26,924 bases of DNA from a virus: positions 1 through 26,924 of the IMG/VR virus record IMGVR_UViG_3300046005_001267. One strand, 5' to 3'. Made by a program: the position numbers and the translations under genes. The notes beneath the pieces were generated by a model that worked only from the letters and a program-made list of their open reading frames with translations, searched no databases and was not told the origin of the DNA. Shown one piece after another: positions 8,198 to 15,609 of the stretch (position 1 is its first letter; each line of letters starts with the position of its first letter).

Positions 8198-8207
8198 TAT
8201 ATTTATA
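8198..8207 (+). promoter_or_regulatory. Late-type motif (TATATTTATA) before the SSB gene
   Basis: TATATTTATA lies 10 bp downstream of the proximal promoter and 67 bp before the SSB ATG. It matches the motif seen before the late-looking genes. Three promoter-like elements are therefore stacked upstream of the SSB gene. Confidence 0.4.
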
Positions 8208-8274
8208 TACATAGAGGGTGAAGGACACTCACCTAAATAAAACCATAAAACATAAACTCTTAAAACGCAAAAAA

Positions 8275-9099
8275 ATGGCTATTAACTTAGACGCAATCAG
8301 AGGTAGACTGAACAAACTACAAAGCACAACTTCAAAGAAAGTAGAACTTTGGAAACCAGCTCCGGGCAAACACACTATTCGTTTAGTCCCTTACAAATTC
8401 AACAAAGAGAATCCTTTTATTGAATTATTCTTTCACTACAACATTAACAACAAATCTTATCTATCTCCATCTTCTTTTGGCAGACCTGACCCTATCGTTG
8501 AGTTCGCTGATAAGTTGAAAAGAATGGGTGATAAAGAAGATTGGAAAGCTGCCAAGAAAATGGAGCCGAAACTTAGAACATTCGTACCAGTATTGGTAAG
8601 AGGTGAAGAAGGTGAAGGTGTAAGATTCTGGGGCTTTGGAAAAACTGTATATCAAGAAATTCTTGGTTACATCGCTGATCCTGATTATGGTGATATTACT
8701 GACCCAAATGAAGGTAGAGATATTACTGTTGAAGTAGTATCAGCTGAAGACAGTGGTACTTCTTACCCTGTAACAACAATCCGTGTTAAACCAAAAGAAA
8801 CTCCTTTAGCAGCAACTAAAGAAGAAACTGATAAGTTTATCAATGGACAAACCGAAATCACAGACCTTTACCAGGAATTGACTTATTCGGAATTGAAATC
8901 TGTATTAGAAGGTTGGTTAAACCCATCCGCTAATGGTGATGAAGATACATCTACTGCAGCAGCAGAGACGTTAGCATCTACCGCAAAAAATGACGAAGCA
9001 CCTTTTGATGTTGATGTTAAATCAGCACCTAAAGTAGAAGCATCAGCTAAGAAAATAGATGATGTGGCATCAGCATTTGATGACCTTTTCAATTCATAG
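8275..9099 (+). CDS. 32: Single-stranded DNA-binding protein, T4 gp32-like
   Basis: I chose the ATG at 8275 (274 residues). The GTG at 8218 would add a Lys-rich, unlike-family extension that lies in the leader. The N-terminus (AINLDAIRGRLNKL) fits the gp32 self-association region. The core follows gp32 order: an LWKPAPGKHTIRLVPY strand, FFHYNINNKSYLSP, and RFWGFGKTVYQEI, which parallels T4 KYRFGKKIWDKI. An acidic tail ends FDDLFNS, the usual docking site for replication partners. It coats single-stranded DNA during replication and recombination. T4 gp32 binds zinc through one His and three Cys; this protein has no Cys, so the zinc site is gone. It leads the cluster with uvsX 16 bp downstream. 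Three promoter-like elements upstream suggest high, multi-phase expression. Confidence 0.88.
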   Translation: MAINLDAIRGRLNKLQSTTSKKVELWKPAPGKHTIRLVPYKFNKENPFIELFFHYNINNKSYLSPSSFGRPDPIVEFADKLKRMGDKEDWKAAKKMEPKLRTFVPVLVRGEEGEGVRFWGFGKTVYQEILGYIADPDYGDITDPNEGRDITVEVVSAEDSGTSYPVTTIRVKPKETPLAATKEETDKFINGQTEITDLYQELTYSELKSVLEGWLNPSANGDEDTSTAAAETLASTAKNDEAPFDVDVKSAPKVEASAKKIDDVASAFDDLFNS

Positions 9100-9115
9100 T
9101 AAATAAGTAAACAAT

Positions 9116-10240
9116 ATGGCAAAAGCAACTAAAGAGGTTGACTTGGCGGAAGTACTCGTTGAGTCCCTTAACAAACAATCAAAAGACCAAAAGGTAGCAT
9201 TCTTTTTAGATAATGATGATGCACCAACAAACGTAGAAGGCTGGGTATCAACCGGAGCATCTATGTTGGATGTGGCAATATCAAATCGCCCTTATGGTGG
9301 ATTACCGGTTGGAAGAATCACCGAAATTACGGGATTAGAACAAAGTGGTAAATCATTAGTATCAGCTCACTTACTTGCGGAAACGCAGAAGCTGGGTGGA
9401 TTGGCAGTATTGATTGACACGGAAAACGCCGTAAGTAGAGAATTCTTAGAAGCCATCGGAGTAGATACAACCAAATTACTTTATGTAGCAGCTGAAACTG
9501 TTGAACAATGTTTTGAATATACCGAAACTATTATTGAGAAGGTAAGAACTTCCTCTAAAGACAAGTATGTGACAATCGTTGTGGATTCAGTAGCAGCAGC
9601 ATCAACTGAAAAGGAGATGGAAGCTGATTATGGTAAGGATGGTTACGCTACGGATAAAGCAATTATCATTTCCAAAGCAATGCGTAAAATCACAAATCTT
9701 ATTGGTAGACAGAAAATCACTCTAGTTTTCACAAACCAATTAAGACAGAAGATGAACGCAATGCCATTCTCTGACCCTTGGACTACATCGGGTGGTAAAG
9801 CAATCGCTTTCCACGCATCGGTTCGTTTGAGATTAAAGAGTATGGGAACAATTAAAGCTAAAGATGGTAGTGGTAACGAAAGAATTGTTGGTATCAAAGT
9901 AAGATGCCAGGTTGTAAAGAATCGTATGGGACCACCATTACGTTCAGCAGATTTTGATATCTTCTTTGATAGAGGTATTGATAACTACGGCGCATGGTTG
10001 GGTAGTATGAAAGAAAACGCAATTGTGAAACAAAGTGGAGCTTGGTATGAATACATTGATATTGATTCAGGCGAAGTGATTAAGTTCCAAGCGAAAGATT
10101 TTCCGCTTACATTAGATTCTAACCCTGGTGTTAGAGAGCAAATCTATAAAAGGATTTGTGAGGCAACAATTTTAAGATACAAAAAAGATTCATTAGACAC
10201 TGATAATTTAGTAGTAGATTCAGAAGTGATTGGTGATTAA
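9116..10240 (+). CDS. uvsX: RecA/UvsX-type recombinase
   Basis: The 374-residue protein has the RecA ATPase core. Walker A is GLEQSGKS (73-80), IDTEN (100-104) carries the putative catalytic Glu103, and Walker B is TIVVDS with D157. FTNQLRQKM leads into the DNA-binding loop 2 region and TTSGGKAIAFHASVRLRL, which parallels RecA. It should form filaments on single-stranded DNA, displacing the SSB, and drive strand exchange for recombination-dependent replication. Length is close to T4 UvsX. The gene lies 16 bp after the SSB gene and is followed after 19 bp by RNase H, so the cluster is probably one operon. Bacterial RecA is the alternative, but the gp32/RNase H/gp41 neighbours favour UvsX. Confidence 0.92.
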   Translation: MAKATKEVDLAEVLVESLNKQSKDQKVAFFLDNDDAPTNVEGWVSTGASMLDVAISNRPYGGLPVGRITEITGLEQSGKSLVSAHLLAETQKLGGLAVLIDTENAVSREFLEAIGVDTTKLLYVAAETVEQCFEYTETIIEKVRTSSKDKYVTIVVDSVAAASTEKEMEADYGKDGYATDKAIIISKAMRKITNLIGRQKITLVFTNQLRQKMNAMPFSDPWTTSGGKAIAFHASVRLRLKSMGTIKAKDGSGNERIVGIKVRCQVVKNRMGPPLRSADFDIFFDRGIDNYGAWLGSMKENAIVKQSGAWYEYIDIDSGEVIKFQAKDFPLTLDSNPGVREQIYKRICEATILRYKKDSLDTDNLVVDSEVIGD

Positions 10241-10259
10241 TAAAGGTTACAAAAACAAA

Positions 10260-11303
10260 ATGAAAGACTTATACAAAAAGCTTCTTAACGAAGTAGAATC
10301 AGAACATGAGACATCACACTTAAGAGTGCGTAATAGTAGAGTTCTTGTCATTGATGGACTTAATACCTTCATCCGTAGTTGGACTACCAACCCTACAATG
10401 AATGAGGATGGTGACCATACGGGTGGAGTTATTGGTTCATTAAATTCAATTGGTTCTCAAATACGCCAATTCAATCCGACTAGAGTAGTTCTTATCTTTG
10501 ATGGTAAGGGTGGTTCTAAAGGTAGAAAGGAAGTGTTTGAAGGATACAAAGCTGATAGAGGTAAAAATCGTTTTAGAGTTAATAGACAATATCCTGAAAT
10601 GATGTCACAGGAAGAAGAACAACTTTCAATGAAACGCCAATTCGTTTGGTTAGTTGATTTGTTAGATTCACTTCCAATTACAACAATGATATATGATGGA
10701 ATTGAGGCCGATGATGTGATAGCTAACATAGCTAGACAAATATTAGGTGAAGATGAAGAATGTATTATTGTATCAACGGATAAAGATTTCTTACAATTAG
10801 TAGATGATAAGACGAAAGTTTATTCACCAACTAAAAAGAAACTTTATGATAGAGAGATGGTAAAAGCAGAATGGGGAATGTACCCACAAAACCTTTTACT
10901 ATTCAGAACATTGGATGGTGATAATTCAGATAATATTCCTGGCGTTAAAGGATGTGGTTTAAAGACTGTATTGAAAAGATTTCCTGAATTAGAGGAAGAT
11001 AGATTAATTACCTTTGATGAATTCTTTGGTATATGTGAATCTAAAAAAGATGATGCTAAAATATACGCTGATATCCTTTCTCAAAGAAATGAGGTATTAA
11101 GAAATAGGCATCTGATGCAATTAGAAGAAGCACATATCAATACAAACCAAACTCTTAAAATATTAGACCGTTTTAACGAACCTAATAAAAAGTTTGATAA
11201 GTTTGATTTTATTAAGGCAGCAATGAAATATAAGATACTACAAAACTGGAAAGATATAAACGATTGGTTGAAATCAACTTATACAAATATAATAGTAAAA
11301 TAG
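10260..11303 (+). CDS. rnh: 5'-3' exonuclease / RNase H (T4 Rnh-like, FEN family)
   Basis: The start is taken at the ATG at 10260 (347 residues). A TTG at 10230 would overlap uvsX and is unlikely. FEN-family acidic clusters appear in order: VLVIDGLN (D32), LIFDGKGGSKGRK (D81), YDGIEADD (E149, D151, D152) and STDKDFLQL (D174, D176). DGDNSDNIPG then leads into the helix-hairpin-helix GCGLKT. The enzyme should remove RNA primers and flaps from lagging-strand fragments, helped by the SSB. It is longer than T4 RNase H (305) because of an N-terminal stretch of about 25 residues. It is followed directly, without a gap, by the helicase gene (TAG then ATG), so translation is coupled. Confidence 0.9.
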   Translation: MKDLYKKLLNEVESEHETSHLRVRNSRVLVIDGLNTFIRSWTTNPTMNEDGDHTGGVIGSLNSIGSQIRQFNPTRVVLIFDGKGGSKGRKEVFEGYKADRGKNRFRVNRQYPEMMSQEEEQLSMKRQFVWLVDLLDSLPITTMIYDGIEADDVIANIARQILGEDEECIIVSTDKDFLQLVDDKTKVYSPTKKKLYDREMVKAEWGMYPQNLLLFRTLDGDNSDNIPGVKGCGLKTVLKRFPELEEDRLITFDEFFGICESKKDDAKIYADILSQRNEVLRNRHLMQLEEAHINTNQTLKILDRFNEPNKKFDKFDFIKAAMKYKILQNWKDINDWLKSTYTNIIVK

Positions 11304-12698
11304 ATGGCAGAGCAAGTAGATACACTCTCTAAATATGGGCAATCGTTTCAAGCTAAAGTAATATCTGCTTTACTTACCGATGTTAGAATGATGGACACTT
11401 TGTGTGAAATCATTGATAAGAAGTTCTTTGAATCCGATGCTAACAAATGGATAGTACAAGAGATTAAAGATTATTACGATGAGTATAAGAAAGAACCTAC
11501 ATTGGACGTATTCAAAGGGCAAGTATCAAAGCTAGATAATCCATCATTAAAGAAATCAGTAGTAGAACAACTCAAAACGGTCTACACACAAATTGGACAA
11601 GATGATTTTGAATATGTAAAAAACGAATTCACATCATTTTGTATCAATCAGAATATGAAAAATGTAATTCTACAATCAGTAGATTTACTTAAATCAGGCA
11701 ACTACGATAGAATCAAAGACTTAGTTGATAAGGCTATGAAGGTTGGGGTTGAATCGGATTTGGGTATGGATTACCTTTTAGATTTTGAGGAAAGATTTAG
11801 TGATACTGGTAGAGAGACTGTTGCAACTGGATGGGATTGTATTGATGATTTGATGGGTGGTGGAATTGGACCTGGCGAATTGGGAGTAGTAGTAGCACCT
11901 TCTGGTGTTGGTAAGACTTGGGCATTAGCAGCATTAGGAGCAGCAGCCGTAAGAGCTGGTAAGACTGTGGTACATTATACATTAGAACTTTCACAACATT
12001 ATGTGGGATTGAGATATGATACTGTATTTACACATATACCATCAACCGATTTAAAAGAAAAGAAAGATGAAGTATTTGCTAAACTTAAAAGATTACCTGG
12101 TAAACTTAAAGTTAAATACTTTCCACCAAAAGGAGCATCATCAAAAACAATCCAACTTCATATTGAAAAGATGATAGCAGCTGGTAATAAGCCCGATTTA
12201 ATTATTGTGGATTACGCTGACTTGTTATTATCACACTCAAACAAAACCGATAGTACATACGCTGAGCAAGGTGGGGTGTATATTGATTTGAGAGGAATGA
12301 GTGGTGAATTACAAATACCAATTTGGACAGCATCACAAACAAATCGTTCAGCAATTGATAGTGAAGTTATTGAAGCAGATAAGATTGCAGATAGTTACGC
12401 TAAAGTAATGAACGCTGACTTTATTATGAGTTTAAGTAGAAAAGCAAAAGATAAGTTGAACAATACGGCTAGAGTACACATTATGAAGAATCGTTTTGGA
12501 CAGGATGGTATTACCTTCCCAACTAAAATGGATACAACTACTGGAACAATAGAAGTATATGCAGCTACATCATCCGAAGGAATCATAGCATCAAAAGAAA
12601 GTGCTAATGGTGCCGAAATGGAAAAACAAATGTTACACAAAAAATATTTAGATACAATGCCTGGCTCAAAACCAACGCAAGTATCTGGATTAGGTTAA
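11304..12698 (+). CDS. 41: Replicative DNA helicase, DnaB/T4 gp41-like
   Basis: The 464-residue protein is about the length of T4 gp41. An N-terminal helical region (1-150) resembles the DnaB N-domain, starting with SALLTDVRMMDTL. The RecA-fold ATPase follows: Walker A APSGVGKT (198-205), HYTLELSQ with the putative catalytic Glu, Walker B LIIVDYADLLL (D303), and the sensor-like IWTASQTNR. Near the end, MKNRFGQDG matches the DnaB arginine-finger region. It should unwind DNA 5'-3' on the lagging strand as a hexamer. No primase gene is in the window. It starts right after the RNase H stop. The small histone-like gene follows 26 bp later, before a terminator. Confidence 0.93.
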   Translation: MAEQVDTLSKYGQSFQAKVISALLTDVRMMDTLCEIIDKKFFESDANKWIVQEIKDYYDEYKKEPTLDVFKGQVSKLDNPSLKKSVVEQLKTVYTQIGQDDFEYVKNEFTSFCINQNMKNVILQSVDLLKSGNYDRIKDLVDKAMKVGVESDLGMDYLLDFEERFSDTGRETVATGWDCIDDLMGGGIGPGELGVVVAPSGVGKTWALAALGAAAVRAGKTVVHYTLELSQHYVGLRYDTVFTHIPSTDLKEKKDEVFAKLKRLPGKLKVKYFPPKGASSKTIQLHIEKMIAAGNKPDLIIVDYADLLLSHSNKTDSTYAEQGGVYIDLRGMSGELQIPIWTASQTNRSAIDSEVIEADKIADSYAKVMNADFIMSLSRKAKDKLNNTARVHIMKNRFGQDGITFPTKMDTTTGTIEVYAATSSEGIIASKESANGAEMEKQMLHKKYLDTMPGSKPTQVSGLG

Positions 12699-12724
12699 TA
12701 ATAAAACAATAAAAAACAAAAACT

Positions 12725-12895
12725 ATGAACAGTCAAGAACTATTCGAACAAATGAAGACTTTGTTTACACAATTTGAAACAGAGCACAACGGAACTAAAA
12801 AAGTAAACAAATCAAGAGCTAGAAAAGCTATCGGTGATTTGAAGAAATTAATCACTGCGTATAGACAAGCATCTACCGCAGAGCAAAAAGCATAA
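12725..12895 (+). CDS. Histone H1-like (Hc1-type) small DNA-binding protein
   Basis: A 56-residue protein that begins MNSQELFEQMKTLFTQFE and continues with NKSRARKAIGDLKKLI and TAYRQAS. The layout is an amphipathic helix, then a basic segment with a S/T-RARKA box, then a Lys-rich helix. This is the plan of the short histone H1-like proteins common in Bacteroidota, where the box is often GTRARKA. It would bind DNA without strong sequence preference. Possible jobs are compacting phage DNA, shaping host chromatin or regulating transcription. It is the last gene of the SSB-helicase operon, 26 bp after the helicase, with a terminator 7 bp after its stop. Coding status is strong from position and fit; the family call is by pattern. 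Confidence 0.75.
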   Translation: MNSQELFEQMKTLFTQFETEHNGTKKVNKSRARKAIGDLKKLITAYRQASTAEQKA

Positions 12896-12901
12896 TATGA
12901 T

Positions 12902-12924
12902 AGGGGAGCTAACACTCCCCTTTT
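12902..12924 (+). terminator. Rho-independent terminator after the histone-like gene
   Basis: A 7-bp perfect stem (AGGGGAG 12902-12908 with CTCCCCT 12915-12921), a 6-nt loop and a T run. It ends the SSB-uvsX-rnh-helicase-histone operon. Confidence 0.85.
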
Positions 12925-12974
12925 ATTATGTTTTAATAGACTATGTATTATGACACGAATAAATTTAAAAAAAA

Positions 12975-13072
12975 GTGGGTTTTTTATCCACAAACCTGTA
13001 TTGTTTAGTGGCAGACAGTATATTTATTCTTACATTTTAGGAGTTTCCTGAAATATTTTAACACACTAAACA
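12975..13072 (+). promoter_or_regulatory. Structured leader of the ribonucleotide reductase gene
   Basis: Within the non-coding stretch 12925-13086 there are nested inverted repeats. A hairpin GTGGGT/ATCCAC spans 12975-12991 (one G-U pair). A 9-bp perfect long-range pair joins TGTTTAGTG (13002-13010) to CACTAAACA (13064-13072). Inside it, a 9-bp hairpin with a GTT loop spans 13034-13054 (one G-U pair). TATATTTATT at 13019-13028 resembles the late-type motif. An operator, an RNA control element or both are possible. It does not look like a cobalamin riboswitch. No TTTGG-N19-TATATTTG promoter is present here. Confidence 0.5.
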
Positions 13073-13086
13073 CAAATTTACAAAAA

Positions 13087-14943
13087 ATGGACATTTCAAC
13101 ACGAATTTTATCGGACATTACGGTTTATATGAAGTACGCAAAGTACAGACCGGAATTAAAAAGGAGAGAAACTTGGAAGGAGTTGGTAAAAAGAAATATG
13201 GATATGCATATAAAAACATATCCAAATTTAAAAGAGGAAATAAAAGAAGTATATAAATTCGTATCGAATAAAAAAATATTACCATCAATGCGTTCAATGC
13301 AGTTCGCAGGTAAACCAATTGAATTATCACCAAATAGAATTTACAATTGTGCATTTGCACCGGTAGATGATTGGAGAGTGTTTTCAGAAATTATGTTCTT
13401 ACTATTAGGTGGAACTGGAGTAGGTTATTCAGTACAACAACATCACGTTGATTGTTTGCCTGAAATCAGAAAGCCATCAACTGATAAGACAAGAAGATTT
13501 TTAATCGGTGATAGTATTGAAGGATGGGCTGATGCAGTTTCGGTAATTGTAAAAGCATATTTCTTCGGTGGTAGTAAGCCGGTATTTGATTTTAGAGATA
13601 TTAGAGAGAAAGGAGCACGATTGGTAACATCGGGTGGTAAAGCACCAGGCCCTCAACCATTGAAAGAGTGCCTTATCAAATTAGAAGGTATCTTAGATGC
13701 AAAAAAAGATGGTGAGAAATTAAAACCAATTGAAGTGCACGATATGGTTTGTCACATTGCTGATGCAGTATTAGCAGGTGGTATCCGTAGAGCAGCATTA
13801 ATTGCATTATTTTCTGCAACTGATGAACAAATGATTAGTTGTAAGAGTGGTGCATGGTGGGAAACAAATCCACAAAGAGGTAGAGCAAATAACTCAGCAG
13901 TATTAATGAGACATAAAATTACCAAAGAGTATTTTATGGACTTATGGAAAAGAATTGAAGCAAGTGGAGCAGGTGAGCCTGGTATCTACTTATCAAATGA
14001 TAAAGATTGGGGAACTAATCCTTGTTGTGAGATTGCATTAAGACCTTTCCAATTCTGTAACTTATGTGAAGTGAATGTAAGTGATGTTGATACTCAAGAA
14101 GAATTAAATGCTAGAGTTAAAGCAGCATCATTTGTAGGAACATTACAGGCTGGATATACTGATTTTCATTACTTAAGACCAATTTGGCAAAGAACAACTG
14201 AAAAGGATGCCTTAATAGGAATCTCAATGACAGGAATCGGAAGTGGTGCAGTTTTGAAATTAGATATGAAAGAAGCAGCAAAAGTTGTAAAAATAGAAAA
14301 CAAAAGAGTGGCAGAAATATTAGGTATTAACGCATCGGCAAGATGTACAACGGTTAAGCCTGCTGGAACTACTTCATTGGCATTAGGAACTTCATCTGGT
14401 ATTCACGCTTGGCACAATGATTACTATATTCGTAGAGTAAGAGTTGGTAAAAACGAATCAATGTATTCTCATTTATTATTAAATCATCCTGAATTAGTAG
14501 AAGATGAGTATTTCAGACCGCATGATACGGCAGTAATTGGTATTCCACAAAAGGCACCTGATACTGCAATCTTTAGAACGGAATCTCCTATTCAATTATT
14601 AGAGAGAGTTAAGAAAGTACATAGTGAGTGGGTTAAGCCGGGACATAGAAGCGGTAACAATACTCACAACGTATCAGCAACAATTTCTATTAGAGAGCAT
14701 GAGTGGAAAGCAGTTGGAGAGTGGATGTGGGAGAATAAAGAATTCTACAATGGATTATCAGTATTACCTTATGATGGTGGTACTTACATTCAGGCACCAT
14801 TTGAAGATTGTACTAAAGAAAAATACGATGAACTTATGAAAACATTAAATGATGTTGATTTAAGTAAGATAGTTGAAATAGAAGATATGACTGATTTAAG
14901 TGGTGAGCTAGCTTGTGCTGGTGGTGCATGTGAAATAAAATAA
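13087..14943 (+). CDS. nrdJ: Class II (adenosylcobalamin-dependent) ribonucleotide reductase
   Basis: The 618-residue enzyme reduces ribonucleotides, probably triphosphates, to supply dNTPs. Its active site matches the monomeric Lactobacillus leichmannii enzyme. N311, C313 and E315 in TNPCCEI correspond to N406, C408 (thiyl radical) and E410. C324 in FQFCNL is 11 residues after C313, as C419 is after C408. C88 in YNCAF matches C119. The C-terminal CAGGAC, a C-x4-C pair, matches the tail cysteines that thioredoxin re-reduces. No second (NrdB) subunit is nearby, as expected for class II. It is shorter than the 739-residue reference. The stop overlaps the next start (TAATG), and thioredoxin follows one gene later. 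The cobalamin cofactor must come from the host. Confidence 0.9.
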   Translation: MDISTRILSDITVYMKYAKYRPELKRRETWKELVKRNMDMHIKTYPNLKEEIKEVYKFVSNKKILPSMRSMQFAGKPIELSPNRIYNCAFAPVDDWRVFSEIMFLLLGGTGVGYSVQQHHVDCLPEIRKPSTDKTRRFLIGDSIEGWADAVSVIVKAYFFGGSKPVFDFRDIREKGARLVTSGGKAPGPQPLKECLIKLEGILDAKKDGEKLKPIEVHDMVCHIADAVLAGGIRRAALIALFSATDEQMISCKSGAWWETNPQRGRANNSAVLMRHKITKEYFMDLWKRIEASGAGEPGIYLSNDKDWGTNPCCEIALRPFQFCNLCEVNVSDVDTQEELNARVKAASFVGTLQAGYTDFHYLRPIWQRTTEKDALIGISMTGIGSGAVLKLDMKEAAKVVKIENKRVAEILGINASARCTTVKPAGTTSLALGTSSGIHAWHNDYYIRRVRVGKNESMYSHLLLNHPELVEDEYFRPHDTAVIGIPQKAPDTAIFRTESPIQLLERVKKVHSEWVKPGHRSGNNTHNVSATISIREHEWKAVGEWMWENKEFYNGLSVLPYDGGTYIQAPFEDCTKEKYDELMKTLNDVDLSKIVEIEDMTDLSGELACAGGACEIK

Positions 14944-15131
14944 TGAAAAGTGATAAAGAATTATATTATTTGGAAAATGGTAAAGTGGTTTTCACTCCTG
15001 AGTATCACATTGAACGAGGTAATTGCTGTGGGAGTGGCTGCCGCCATTGTCCATATGAACCAAACCACATAAAAGGAAATATAGAATTAGAAGAACAATA
15101 TAAAACAAAAAAAGATGAGCGTAACAGTTAA
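14943..15131 (+). CDS. DUF5522-type Cys-rich small protein
   Basis: This 62-residue protein begins by TAATG overlap with the reductase gene and overlaps the thioredoxin gene by 17 bp. It contains YYLENGKVVFTPEYH followed by GNCCGSGCRHCPYEP. That CCGSGCRHCPY block is the hallmark of the DUF5522 family, common in Bacteroidota and without known function. The four clustered Cys and one His suggest metal or Fe-S binding, or a redox role. Its place between a thioredoxin-dependent reductase and thioredoxin suggests it may help the same redox chain, which is inference. Coding is well supported by the motif and the tight packing. Confidence 0.8.
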   Translation: MKSDKELYYLENGKVVFTPEYHIERGNCCGSGCRHCPYEPNHIKGNIELEEQYKTKKDERNS

Positions 15132-15384
15132 AAAATTTGGAGCAGTATGGTGTGGTCCTTGTAGAGCATTAGGACCGGTATTAGAAGGATTAAAAAATGA
15201 TTTTGAAGGTAAAGCAACATTCATAGAATATGATGTTGATAATTCACCCGAAGAGGCACAACAATATAATGTGACATCTATTCCATTAGTAATAATTGAA
15301 AGAGATGGTGTAGTTGTTCAAAGATTTCAAGGGTTATCATCTAAGATGGCATACACAAATGCTATCAACGAAGCAATAGGATAA
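15115..15384 (+). CDS. trx: Thioredoxin
   Basis: The 89-residue protein has the thioredoxin fold order: KFGAVWCGPCRALGP with the redox WCGPC, then EYDVDNSPEEAQQYNV, then TSIPLVII with the conserved cis-Pro, then a C-terminal helix. It is slightly shorter than bacterial thioredoxin because the first strand and helix are trimmed. It most likely reduces the tail disulfide of the class II ribonucleotide reductase two genes upstream. The start overlaps the DUF5522 gene by 17 bp, so the three genes look like one translationally coupled cassette. Glutaredoxin is unlikely given WCGPC. Confidence 0.92.
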   Translation: MSVTVKKFGAVWCGPCRALGPVLEGLKNDFEGKATFIEYDVDNSPEEAQQYNVTSIPLVIIERDGVVVQRFQGLSSKMAYTNAINEAIG

Positions 15385-15405
15385 TAAAAAATAAAGGTTA
15401 CATTT

Positions 15406-15609
15406 ATGGCAATTTTAAGAGGGCAGCAACACCCGTCAGCAAAACTGACAGATGAGCAAGTTTTAATCATTAGAGACCTATGGAGAATGGGTCATCGCAA
15501 TATTAAAGTGATTGCCCAAAACAATAAGGTATCACCATCAAATGTATTAAAGATAATCCAACGTAAAACTTGGAATCATTTAAATCAATTTTGGTCTGGT
15601 AGCTTATGA
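15406..15609 (+). CDS. Small helix-turn-helix protein (homing endonuclease-type DNA-binding domain)
   Basis: The 67-residue protein reads SAKLTDEQVLIIRDLWRMG, then VIAQNNKVSPSNVLKII and KTWNHL. This matches the HTH module usually found at the end of HNH homing endonucleases (K-L-T-x3-V-x2-I-R, then a helix-turn-helix, then W-x-H). No nuclease domain is attached. It could be a free-standing regulator or a leftover from an endonuclease gene. Its stop overlaps the next start (ATGA at 15606-15609), so it is coupled to the first Mom-like gene and might regulate it. Confidence 0.65.
   Translation: MAILRGQQHPSAKLTDEQVLIIRDLWRMGHRNIKVIAQNNKVSPSNVLKIIQRKTWNHLNQFWSGSL

Noticed and set aside
668-8207. 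TATAAATA late promoters firing on the minus strand
   Set aside because: The reverse complement of the ATATTTATA motif gives TATAAAT, but no convincing minus-strand gene exists downstream of any copy.
8218-8274. GTG-initiated extension of the SSB gene
   Set aside because: It adds 19 Lys-rich residues unlike gp32 and lies in the promoter leader; the ATG at 8275 gives a normal gp32 N-terminus.
10230-10259. TTG start for the RNase H gene
   Set aside because: It would overlap uvsX with a rare start codon; the ATG at 10260 follows the uvsX stop with ordinary spacing.
12925-13086. Cobalamin riboswitch before the B12-dependent reductase
   Set aside because: The gap is short for the class and I could not find the conserved B12-box core on the + strand; the observed repeats form a different layout.
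14624-14839. Second-frame + strand ORF inside the reductase gene
   Set aside because: The reductase frame carries conserved family sequence through this stretch; the alternative frame has no motif.
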